DNA of 64,000 bases from contig JBBHKE010002292.1 of NCBI GenBank assembly GCA_037447655.1, positions 308,315 to 372,314 of the forward strand. The letters are read 5' to 3'. Below the pieces are notes generated by a model that saw only the letters and a program-made list of their open reading frames with translations, was not told where the DNA came from and did not search any database. A program made the position numbers and the translations under genes. Shown one piece after another: positions 11,516 to 21,119 of this stretch (position 1 is the first letter of the stretch; each line of letters starts with the position of its first letter). Source of the stretch: Zygnema cylindricum (taxonomy: Eukaryota > Streptophyta > Zygnematophyceae > Zygnematales > Zygnemataceae).

Positions 11516-11633
11516 AATATTCCCGCATCTCTTTACTGTCACTTAAATTTGCTGTATTGCTTACCATTGTGACTAATGAAGTGACACACATAATGAAACT
11601 CATTTAATCTTTTACATTGTGTATTGTGTACAG

Positions 11634-12113
11634 AGTATCAAAAGGCCAAGCGATGGTGGATAGAGAGGAGGAATACGCTCGACGGAATACGAGAGACAAC
11701 CCGGACATTCTCTTCTTCTAGTTTCGGGAGGAGATCGGTGGCGGTTACCAAGGCTTTGCCAGGACGAGGAAGGAAGGAAGCCGCTTGGGTGACAGTTATA
11801 CACGAAGAGTTACTTTCCGATTTTGAACGTTTTAAGAAAGCGGGTATGAAGATGTCCACCACAATTCTCGGGGACATCGCTAGGGACATTATAAGAGAAA
11901 GGAGGAAAGAGTACGGACCGGAATGGTTCAACAAGGACGGGTCCGAAATACATCCGGTAATAAATAAAAGGTGGGTGCAAAGGTGTCAAGAGAAGCACAA
12001 CATCGTTGTGCGGGCACAAAAGGGTAAACTACAATGCTCACCCGAGAAAGAGGAATACATTGAGCGTACCGTGGCCTTCCACATGGGCGTGCTGAAGCGA
12101 GGGTTTGAATCCG
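11634..12113 (+). CDS. pogo-like gene, exon 2: CENP-B/Tc5-type DNA-binding domain
   Basis: It follows an acceptor TGTGTACAG and ends at the donor GTGAGT (12,114). The 160-residue product opens with YQKAKRWWIERRN and has a basic PGRGRK turn. It then has an HTH-like stretch (L..D..RFKKAG..MS..IL.DIA..II) and the WVQRC..KHNIVVR recognition segment of Tc5/CENP-B-type domains. This would place the protein on the transposon ends. No stop interrupts it. Confidence 0.75.
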
Positions 12114-12259
12114 GTGAGTCACTCTACATTATGAAAATATTATAATGATGGTTCCTTTTTTTGAAATGTGTTTTGTTTTCGTTGTATTCCCTACTTAACG
12201 ACATATGCTAAAAAAGTATGAAATTTGCTTGTTTTGGTTTGCCGTTGCATGTATACTAG

Positions 12260-12511
12260 GAATTTTCAACGAAGACCTTGTGGAAAACATGGATGAAACA
12301 CACGTGATCGTCAACACCGACAATGGAAAGACTTTGGGATTTCGAGGGGATGATGTGGTGAAATACGCCGACGTCGCGGGAGGAGGTGAATCCATGACTC
12401 TCATGGTGCGAATAACTAGTGGGGTGAACGCTCGTATCGAAAACCCAATGATTATTTTTGCAAATCGTGGGAGGAGTTACCCGATACAAGGTTTACCGGA
12501 CACTGTCGCGG
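12260..12511 (+). CDS. pogo-like gene, exon 3: first catalytic Asp
   Basis: It joins in phase after a 146-bp intron. It encodes IFNEDLVENMDETHVIV, the first Asp of the DDE_1 domain, followed by a beta-strand-rich stretch (SMTLMVRI, PMIIFANRG) as expected for the RNase H-like fold. It ends at the donor GTGAGT at 12,512. Confidence 0.8.
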
Positions 12512-12845
12512 GTGAGTTTTTTCTCCCAAATCTAATGTTTTCATTTTTATTTTGATGTATGTTTGTCTTTGATGAAGGTCCCTCTATTTATATCCATCTC
12601 ATATTTGTGTATAATCTTATATGTATATCTCTCTACTTCGCCCTCTCATACCTCCTCCCTCTCTCTCCCACTACAAATTTACGTCATTTTCGTTCATTAG
12701 CTCTCTAACTTCTCTTATCTCAAACAATGACTCCTATTACAAGCTACCTATGGTTCACGTAGATTACTTTCCCCATAAGGCAAATTTACTCAAGCAGAAT
12801 AAAAAGTTAATTTGTCATCTATTTGTTGATTTTTTATATTTCCAG

Positions 12846-13523
12846 GTGTTTGTTACCGGACCGGTCCAAAGGGTTGGAACGTCAAAAAGGTGTTCCCACA
12901 GTGGTTCGAAGAGACAAGGTCTTATCAAGGGGATTGGGAAGGACGACAAAAAATCATGTTCTTGGATAACTGTGGAGGTCATAATACGTCCGATGAGTTG
13001 GAGCGAGTCTTGGAGGCCAAAAACACCGTTTTACACTATTTTCCACCTAATGCTACGCATCTTGTTCAACCGGCGGACTCTTTTGTCATCTCTAAAATCA
13101 AGGACGTGTGGAGCCGTATATGGGACAGCTGGAAGGCGAAAGGAATTGAAACCGGGCAATGGGCTAAACCTTCGAGCCGTGGATGGTCCGGAAAATTGGT
13201 GGGACCCGGTAAAGCATTTTTTCTAAAATTGGCACGGGATTCTATCCGAGAGGTTAACGCGATGCGAGACAAAAACGGGATGAGTTACGCGCGAAAAAGC
13301 AATGATTCAATGTGGCCTGTCTTTATGTGACGGACAGTGGGAAGTAGACATGCTCACACATCAATTGCAAGACATAATCACCAAGAATCGCAACAACTTC
13401 GAAGGAGAGGTTGTGGAACCTCCTTGCCCAAACGCAAGAGAATTTCTCCGAAATATTGAAGATGCCGACAGTCAGCAAGATAGCATTTTCAGCGAGGGAG
13501 GGATGAGCGGCAACGAGTTTTAA
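12846..13523 (+). CDS. pogo-like gene, exon 4: catalytic Asp 2 and 3, C-terminus
   Basis: After a 334-bp intron the frame reads VCYRTGPKGWNVKKVF, then LDNCGGHNT (second Asp, 12,965) and HLVQPADSF (third Asp, 13,076). The frame reaches a premature TGA at 13,328. The conserved continuation QCGLSLCDGQWE lies in the next frame (13,302-13,523). One extra A in the AAAAA run at 13,294 accounts for the break. The tail is acidic and ends with TAA at 13,521. Confidence 0.8.
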
Positions 13524-13880
13524 AGATATAATATAACTACGTATTGCTTTTTTTGTTTTTAATGTTAGTTTGAGAATGGTAGTTTAATTATAGCGGGAGT
13601 AGCAGTCATACTCGTGGCAGAATAATGCAGACGGTTCATAAAAATTAGTATTAATTCACTTCTTGGGAAAAAACAAATTATATATGTGTGTATGGTTTTG
13701 TTAGGGGATAATACAATTTCGTATTTCCGAAGTTTACATGTTTGGCTTAATGTGGAATTGGATGTATTTCTGAAATTTATTATGTATTTACCTTGAGGTG
13801 ATGTTAATGTGGTGTTAAATATTTGAGTGTACGTAAAGTATGGAATTATATATATTGTTGCATTGAACACCCTAAACTAA

Positions 13881-14002
13881 TCAGCGACGAGTATACTTCG
13901 TCGCTGATTCATCATCCATCGAGGAAGTTCATAATTTGTACCGCATGTTCACGTACATAGTTAATGATTACCCTTTCAGCGGCGAGAATTTCTCGTCGCT
14001 GG
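13881..14002. repeat. CGACGA palindromes 3' of the transposase
   Basis: TCAGCGACGA is mirrored by TCGTCGCTGA at 13,881-13,907 (10-bp perfect stem, 7-nt loop). CAGCGGCGAG...CTCGTCGCTGG follows at 13,977-14,002. The same stem appears again at 14,769-14,794. These bracket the tandem array that follows. Confidence 0.8.
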
Positions 14003-14650
14003 ATAGAGATCCAGCTTTGAAACTGCTTCAGTTTGACCTTCGATGATGTAGAGACTGTGTCGTCGCTGGATGAAGATCCAGCTTTGAAACTGCTTCAGCA
14101 TGACTTTCGACGATGTAGAGACTGTGTCGTCGATGGATGAAAACCCAACAGCGAAATTGCTTCTGCATCATCTTCGACAAAGCAGAGGCTGTCTCGTCGC
14201 TGGATGGAAATCCAGCTTTAGAAGAGTTTCGGCATCATCTTCGACGATGCAGAGAGTGTCTCGTCGCTGTATGGAAATCCAGCTTTGAAACAGTTTGTCT
14301 CGTCGTTGGATGGAAATCCAGCTTTGAAACAGTTTGTCTCGTCGCTGGATGGAAATCCAGCTTTGAAACAGTTTGTCTCGTCGCTGGATGGAAATCCAGC
14401 TTTGAAACAGTTTGTCTCGTCGCTGGATGGAAATCCAGCTTTGAAACAGTTTGTCTCGTCGCTGGATGGAAATCCAGCTTTGAAACAGTTTGTCTCGTCG
14501 CTGGATGGAAATCCAGCTTTGAAACAGTTTGTCTCGTCGCTGGATGGAAATCCAGCTTTGAAACAGTTTGTCTCGTCGCTGGATGGAAATCCAGCTTTGA
14601 AACAGTTTCTGCATCGTCTTCGACAAAGCAGAGGCTGTCTCGTCGCTGAC
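14003..14650. repeat. 67-bp/39-bp tandem array with internal hairpins
   Basis: Longer units of about 67 bp (TCGTCGCTGGATGAAGATCC, then GCTTCAGCATGACTTTCGAC) dominate the left third. From about 14,257 to 14,608 there are nine nearly identical 39-bp units. The 39-bp unit equals the long one minus about 28 bp. Each unit contains CTGGATGGAAATCCAG, a 6-bp stem with a GGAA loop, plus CGTCGC. Because 39 is a multiple of three, open frames appear on both strands; they are repeat artefacts. Low divergence of the short units points to recent expansion. Confidence 0.9.
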
Positions 14651-14799
14651 TGGAATTCCAGCGGCGAAAGTGAATCATCATTATCTCCGACAAAGCAGAC
14701 ATTGCCTCGTCGCTGAATGCAAATCATGGAATTCATTGTAACGTTGTTTGTCTGATCGCATGGCTTTACAGCTGCGAGTTTGGTTCGTCGCTGGTCCGT

Positions 14800-15540
14800 G
14801 AACCGTCAGTTTACATATTAGGTGGATATTATTAAAACTCTGAACAAGTAAGAAGGTTTTTACCATGGCAAAAATACCAATTTTGACAAGGCTGAAACCA
14901 TAAAAACTGGATTGAATGATGTAAGCAAAATCTTCCATGTAGGAAACGCACAGTTCAAGTAATATACACGGTGATAAGAAAGATTAATGCATATTTTCAA
15001 CATATGCAGATAATACACAAACGAAAAGACACCGAGATTTAATATATTCCAATGCGAAAAAGTCGTCGGTACAACATGATAGCAATAAAAAAACACACAA
15101 TTAATAAAAATATATATACTAAGTTGACACTAATAAAATCATTGATTAACAACAATGGTAAAAAAAAAAAAAAAAAAATGGTATATTTCACGATGATATC
15201 ATTTCACAACGTTAAACTAAAACAAAAATATAGGCCTATTAATCTACAATATTCCTAAAAACTCTATGTACTAACATAATTCTTAATGTTTTTACCTATA
15301 GCTCGAAAATCCCCTTAAAAATAATTTAACAACTTGGTAATATTACACACACTAACTAATTAGCAACGATCGGTGACGACAAATACAGATCTATGCAAAG
15401 CTCCTCAAGGTTTACTCTCGAAACTTTCATCCTGTCCAACACCTTCAAAATGATGCTTTCTTCTTCCCTACGATCACATGTTGCCGTAGGGCGCTCCCCA
15501 ATACAACGGCCGTCGGATAGAAGTTGATCAAAGATGACAG
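14800..15540. other. AT-rich spacer
   Basis: No gene or repeat end recognised. An A-run lies at about 15,161-15,178. Confidence 0.3.
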
Positions 15541-15542
15541 TT

Positions 15543-15890
15543 TTACATACGAAAGAGAGAGGAAGATAACGGATTACTAGGGGGTATATGGGCTAAACAA
15601 ATAAAACGAGAAAAATGACGGACAGAGAGAGACGGAACAGTGAGAAAAAGGGAATGAGAGAGAAGATTAGAGAAAGGGTATGGGACAAAATGGGTGAGAG
15701 AGAGAGGGGAGAAGAGAGTGAGGGAGAAAGGTAAGCAAATGAAATGGGAAAGAATGTGAGAGATAGGCAATGCGAAAATGAAGAGGTAAAGGGATAAAAA
15801 GAGATAGAGAATGAAAAAGGTGGAAGAATAATAAGGTAGAGGGTGCGAAAGATATGAAAAAATATGGTGAAATGCGCACTTACCCAAAAA
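15543..15890. repeat. Purine-rich (GAGA) tract
   Basis: About 350 bp dominated by G and A in irregular GAGAGA/GGGAAA order. Leu/Ser/Phe-rich frames on the minus strand come from the composition and are not genes. Confidence 0.75.
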
Positions 15891-15924
15891 CCCTTCATAA
15901 ACCCTATACTTTATAGCGACGATA

Positions 15925-16140
15925 ATGGCGCGATTCCTCTGGTTGTTTTGGCATATTGTTCTGTACCCTAATATTGCTGTAAACCCTAAAATGTGGTATG
16001 GAGTCGATGGATGTCGCGAGACTCAGCGAGGCGGCGGGGAGACGATCCGTATCTTGCCGAAAAAATGGCGGCGTCATGTGAAAATGGCTCTGCGAGATTC
16101 TGAATTCACCCACCAGAGGACGAAGATGTGGTTGGGATAA
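15925..16140 (+). other. Unrecognised 71-codon frame
   Basis: A short plus-strand frame with a hydrophobic start (ARFLWLFWHIVLYPNIAV), then a basic part. A signal-anchor-like N-terminus is visible, but there is no family match and coding status is doubtful. Confidence 0.15.
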
Positions 16141-16314
16141 GTCAGAACACAAAAATATATTTTTTGTGTTCTCTCCGCATTTGCCGTTGGTTTGATATCA
16201 ATTGCCGTTTTCTAGGCGCCGCTTTTCTTCAATCCTAAATTTTGTAACTTTACTCTAATTTTTGTACAATGTGACAGTAATTTGTTGTCGTTTTGTGAAT
16301 CATTACCCATTTTA

Positions 16315-17244
16315 GGGTCAAACTTAACTCTAATAAGCGTCTCTTTGGTTGAAAGGTCTGGTATTACCGTTATGTTTCTTTTTGACCCTGTAATAGTGTA
16401 AATATATACACTATTATTTTTGCAATATCTCAAATAGAGTTAATACGGCAACGTATTAGACTTAACTCTAACGCGACGATGAACATTTGTAAGTACGCAA
16501 CATTACGCTTACGTAACATGGACAGTTTTTACCATGTGCACATGTTATCCGTTCACACTATAACACAAAAAAACGAACATCTGAATGTATGCGAACGTTT
16601 ATTTTGCAAACTCGACTCAACAATTTTTGTAAGCGCAGCTATGTATGCGACCGACATAAGATAACCACAAATTCCGTACGGATTCCGATAAAGAAGTACA
16701 ATGTTGTACTATCAAACTACTTAAGTACACCACACTATTCATGCATTCAGTACGGTCATACCGTTGACGCTAATATACAAGTAGCCAGCTCATTTTTTAG
16801 ATTTCCTATTTTCGAACATGACAAAAATCTTTTGCTGGAAATAGTGTGACGAAAGGAATTGCGCGACGAAGGACCGTTTCGAGATTACATTTTTAATTTT
16901 CAGTTGCATTTTGAAAAGTACATACCATGTGCAAATTTCGTCAATTTTCGTTGGTTTTACATCATGACACGTAGCTTTTTCATCCAGCGTGTCACTATTA
17001 ATTATTTTCTGTATCTGCCAACCCACCTCTTACAGGTACGTTGGCAGCTACAGAGAAAAATGAAGAGAACGCTTCGCGGATGAACATCCCACGGTCAGTA
17101 TTACCTCCCAGACCTTCGGAGAGTATTGGCAAGATTCTCTGTAATGTATGTTTTCGTATAAAAACAAAATAAGCGGTAGATCTGGTACGGATAGTCGCGG
17201 ATTTCTGTAAACTACCCCAGTTTTCGTCTGATGGAACTTGGCCC
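16315..17244. mobile_element. PIF/Harbinger-like non-autonomous element, copy of the 893-1,704 family
   Basis: The right end CTGATGGAACTTGGCCC is followed by TTA (17,245). A plausible left end GGGTCAAACTTAACTC preceded by TTA starts at 16,315. The segment 16,790-17,244 aligns with 1,175-1,704, including the shared ACAGGTACRTTGNCAGCTAC and TTGGNAAGATTCTCNGTAAT blocks. The left half is less similar and may include another insertion. Confidence 0.6.
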
Positions 17245-17407
17245 TTAGGGGCGCCGAACTGGTGTTAATAAATAGTTATTAGCTTTAAAACTATATTTGG
17301 ACTATACTAAACGCTATTCAACAACACTTATTGTCGGCCACTAACTTTATTAATGTTATTAACAATATTTTTTTATTGCAAGTTAAAAAAACAATATAGC
17401 TATCTAT

Positions 17408-17904
17408 TAATGTTGTGTATTGGTAGCCATATGCCGATAACCGATAAAGCCCTCTTTTTTACCTACCTATAATCGATATATTGGCACAATATATCGATAC
17501 TGCTGTTATCGCTATGAAAAACCGATATTACCATTGTTATCGCAATAAAAGACCGATAATATCAGTTTTATATCCCTATAACTCCGGTTCGATAACTATC
17601 AGCGGTAATTCTACAGTCCGTACCGTACATGTGTAAGGTTTATCCATTTTACTAAACTTTTGTTCTTCAATTCTACATAGTACGAAACATATTGTCAAAC
17701 GCGGCATGCCACGCTGTATACTATGAAAAATAAAATAAAATATGTTATAAAGTACTATTATATAACGTACTTTTTTTTTTGCGCTTATCGCCGATAAGAA
17801 ATTTGCTGGTCTCGGAGCGACATATTGGGACCCCTCATTGTTCAATAACCGATAACTATCGGTATCGGTTTTATCGCGGTATTTTTAACCAATACACCAC
17901 ACTA
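17408..17904. mobile_element. hAT-type MITE (TGTTGTGTATYGG family)
   Basis: Left end TAATGTTGTGTATTGG and right end CCAATACACCACACTA are inverted. The interior is full of CGATAT/ACCGATA blocks as in the copies at 58,197 and 62,254. No 8-bp duplication is visible, so the copy is old or rearranged. Confidence 0.65.
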
Positions 17905-18241
17905 TTATTTTTAGTCTAAACTATAATAGCGTTGAACAGTGTGGTTTCCATATAAATCACATCGAGCATTAGGGACCATCTTTGAGTATTACGCATCGAG
18001 TGGCATTGCTCGAAACGTGATGCGCATCGGCTCGATGCGACGGGTGGCTTATACGACAATGATTATTAGGCAGATTATGCACGCCCTTCCACCTTCCAAT
18101 TGGAAACAAATCGTGCTAGTTCAATCTGAAGACACTTATGCAACTTATCCTCGTTATGTCAACTGCCCTTAACTCCATAGAGAATCCTTAAAGGCACCCT
18201 ACTTCATTCTTAACTTAATGATGATCAACTCTTTCCACTTT

Positions 18242-18517
18242 TTAACACGTTATGATGAATTTGTTTACAAACTCACTTTTCAATAAACATGAACCACCAT
18301 TTGATACTCCACGTGAGTTATCAAAGGGATAGCGATGGTTAAAATAAATCATCGCTGCCAAATGTGAACCCATAAGACTTGCAAATATGAAATTGATAGC
18401 ATCTTGATTATAAACACATTCGTGTAGCTTACGGGTCTTAGAGGGAATGCCTTCTAATTTGGGTGGGTTTTTTTCACGAGCACGACTCTTATAATTAGAA
18501 CAAGATTTAAAGTGTGG
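18242..18517 (-). other. Unrecognised minus-strand coding-like stretch
   Basis: A stop-free minus-strand frame of about 90 codons without an ATG near its start. It encodes, among others, CSNYKSRAREKNPP, KTRKLHECVYNQDAINFIF and ASLMGSHLAAMIYFNHRYPF. The residue mix looks protein-like rather than random and the frame crosses no repeat. It could be an exon or a transposon relic. I cannot name a family. Confidence 0.3.
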
Positions 18518-18519
18518 TT

Positions 18520-19330
18520 ATATTATGACTAACTAATCTCCAAATCTCCAAAACAATTGAAGCTAGAGCGTTTTCATTTGTTTCATAGGTTGCATAGTGC
18601 AAATGACTCAACAAATAATTGCGGATTTTGCTTCAATAATTCAAATATTGTAGAAATAGAGTTCAAGTATCTACCTTTAACATAAAACTTTACCACAATA
18701 TATGCTTTTGTGCTACGTTTTCATGGCGCCAAATTTAGGTGTCCTTTTATAAAAATTGTGCATTTTTTTGTGTTTTTACATACTGTCGCAGTTGCCACAA
18801 TGTAGCACATTGAAACATGTTTTGGTGTTCTCTCTTAATGGCCCCAGTCAATTGTGTCCAAACGTGTCATTTCAAATTCGTGTTCATCAATAGGCCAAGT
18901 TATTACCGTCCGATCGAAATTTTGTGACCATAAACAACCATACTATTGAAATATACCGGAAAAATATCGTTTTTTGCCTATGGAAACACGACAAACCTTC
19001 GTACCTTTTGTATGATGACATCGATTTCATCGTCGTTTTATAAAATAAAGTAAACCCTTAAACATTTTTTTTTAATCATTACATTTGTAACAAATGTACA
19101 CGATATGATTTAAGTACTTCGAGTATATCCATTTGGTTGGTCGTCGACATGCTTCCAATGAAGTTTTTTTTTTTTATGACATATTAGTAGGAATCCATTT
19201 ATCCTCGTGTTTCGATTTTTAACCATATTGTTAGTGTTAAAACTCTAAAATGAGGCTTTATCATTGATGCCTACTATTAGTATCAATAAAGTCCCCTTAT
19301 TTTACCAAGAAAAAAACATTTTTCTCTTGT
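18520..19330. other. AT-rich spacer
   Basis: No gene, terminal repeat or RNA gene recognised in this stretch. Confidence 0.3.
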
Positions 19331-19334
19331 CGCC

Positions 19335-19990
19335 GACTAGTGATTTGTGCTCTCCCCAACCAACTTCCTTTCCCCCCTCTTCCTCCTCCTTTGTTAATCT
19401 TTTTTTTTTAACCATGAATTTGTGCCACCTCCTTCATCATGTTGGGTTCATCTCTCCTCACCCCTATCTTCTCTCTCCCCACCCTTTTTTTCCCGCTTTC
19501 ACCCCTGTGCGTCTTATTTCCACCATCATGTTTCCCTATTCCTTTTTTCGCTTGCCGCCTCTCAATCCACTTCTTTCCTCTTCTATCTCCACGTCTACAT
19601 TCCTTACCCTTTTTCCCCCCTACCTCGCTCTTCCTACCTTCCCTATTCTATCTACGCTCCTCACTTTCATCCACTTCACGTATCCTCTCTCCTATGTCAC
19701 CTCTCCCTCGTCCTCTTAATTTATTGTCCCTCGTCCGTTGTCCAATCTTTACCTCCTCTCCACCTCCTATTTTTCCCAGCCCCACTCCTTTGTCCTCTTT
19801 CCTTTGTCCTCCCTCCTCCTTTATCCCTCCTACATCCCTCCTATCCCTCTTCCCTCATTAGTCCTCCCACCTCCGCCCGGCCTGCTTCATCCTCCCTCCC
19901 TCGTTCTGTGTACTCCATTGCCCACCTTCGATTTTCTTATCTCTATCATTCCCCTACCATCTTACTTTATTCGGGTCATCTATTTTTAAC
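19335..19990. repeat. Pyrimidine-rich tract
   Basis: About 650 bp of irregular C/T-rich DNA (CTCCTCCT, CCCTCC). Three overlapping long plus-strand frames rich in Ser, Pro and Leu arise from composition alone. Confidence 0.75.
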
Positions 19991-20083
19991 CATGGAATTC
20001 AAAACGAAAAACACCAAAAGTTTAGTTTAGAGCTTAAAATTGGAGTTCAAACTCCACAATTGTCAGTTGACTTTAGCGTCTAA

Positions 20084-21027
20084 GGGCGTGTTCCCATGTG
20101 TTCAATTAAGGGTTTTTTTTGTCGTTTTCGCAAAAAATGGGACTTCCAACGAGAAATTATTACGCCGTACAAAAGATGGGCAAAAACACAAGTACATTTT
20201 GCGTCATCTTGAAACTTAAAAGGTACGGCAATTTGGCGTTATTATCATCGCGACCCACTTCCAGCTCATCTTCACACTTGCACTAGAATCAAATCGCAAC
20301 CTGCTTTTTATAAAAATAATACCCTATTGAGGAATAGAAAACCGGGATTGCACTCGTGAAATCTTTTCAAACATTTTGAACAATGGAGAGTACACTCTAT
20401 TTTTTCCCCAACTCGTCACGCGCATGTACGTACGAAAATGACGAGCATGTACGGAAAAAAAACGTTGGGGTCTCGGACCTCTACTTTCATTCATGGGTCC
20501 TATGCAAAATTTTATGTCGTCCTCGTCTCTCCATCTCATTTTCACTCAACCGCTCCTCTATGTCTCTTATTTACACGAGATGCAGCAATAATGGTATCAA
20601 ATGATTTTTTTTTTTTTTTTTAATATTTTTGGTATGAGTTTGATGGCATATCAAATGATAAAAGATAAGTAAACGAAATCAGGAAGCCACGGCGAAAAAT
20701 CTTCATACTGATGATGTCACATGGTAGCATGACTTCGCTATGTCACAAAACCCTAAACATCTACAATGTCACAAAAACCTCGACGTCTACAACCGTCGCC
20801 GTTTTTGTAAACGTCACCAATTTTAGGAAGTTTCGTAGTGTCGTAGTCGTCTACACTTTGTTTCGTAGACTGTCGCACATTTTGTACACGTCTACAATTG
20901 TCACATATTTGAAGTAATGAAGGCGCAAGTAATGATTGACGTACGGACACTTTGAAAAGTACACCGTAAAATTTGCGCTAAAATCCAAAGTAGCTTTTCA
21001 AAGTATCGTTTACATGGGAACACACCC
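20084..21027. mobile_element. PIF/Harbinger-like element, 944 bp
   Basis: Ends are GGGCGTGTTCCCATGTG and, inverted, CATGGGAACACACCC. TAA is present outside both (20,081-20,083 and 21,028-21,030). The subterminal part has TTTTTGTCGTTTTCGC and AAGTACATTTTGCGTCATC, shared with 42,220 and 44,158. The right half holds a cluster of TCTACAANNGTCRC motifs (20,758-20,905). It is non-coding. Confidence 0.85.
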
Positions 21028-21119
21028 TAAGAGTCGTGAGTTTATAACTCTTTTGAGTACAACTTTAGGTCTTAAAATTCAAAGCTCATAGTTTAGATTT
21101 GTAGAAGTTGTCGCTCTTA

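Larger units (their letters stand above)
8448..13523 (+). pseudogene. pogo/Tc5-like transposase gene, four exons
   Basis: This is a spliced DDE transposase of the pogo/Tigger/Tc5 group (CENP-B-type DNA-binding domain plus DDE_1 domain), which cuts and pastes DNA at TA targets. Exons as read: ~8,690-8,828, 11,634-12,113, 12,260-12,511 and 12,846-13,523. All introns are GT-AG and join in phase. Exon 1 gives a helical RLRVINWML...FPEHFTG segment. Exon 2 gives RWW plus an HTH with PGRGRK and WVQR..EKHNIVVR. Exons 3 and 4 give the catalytic domain with Asp in MDETH (12,292), LDNCGGH (12,965) and QPAD (13,076), a DD36D spacing. The frame is broken by one extra A in the run at 13,294-13,298; shifted by one, it continues through MIQCGLSLCDGQWE to the stop at 13,521. 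The true start is unresolved because an acidic 5' frame (8,448-8,711) is out of phase with exon 1. Terminal repeats were not found, so a domesticated host gene is also possible. Confidence 0.8.

Noticed and set aside
7015-13523. TA-CACCG ends as the terminal repeats of the pogo-like gene
   Set aside because: A left CACCG end lies at 7,015 and the TA target would suit a pogo transposase, but no matching right end occurs 3' of the gene. The link stays a guess.
14257-14608. Possible CRISPR-like array
   Set aside because: The units are contiguous with no unique spacers, and the genome is eukaryotic.
14137-14736. Five overlapping 140-172-codon frames on both strands
   Set aside because: They lie in a tandem array whose 39-bp unit is a multiple of three, so any stop-free phase stays open. 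The peptides are perfect 13-residue repeats.
19264-20030. Four large Ser/Pro/Leu-rich frames
   Set aside because: Pyrimidine-rich DNA of this kind lacks stops in several frames, and the frames overlap with no motif.
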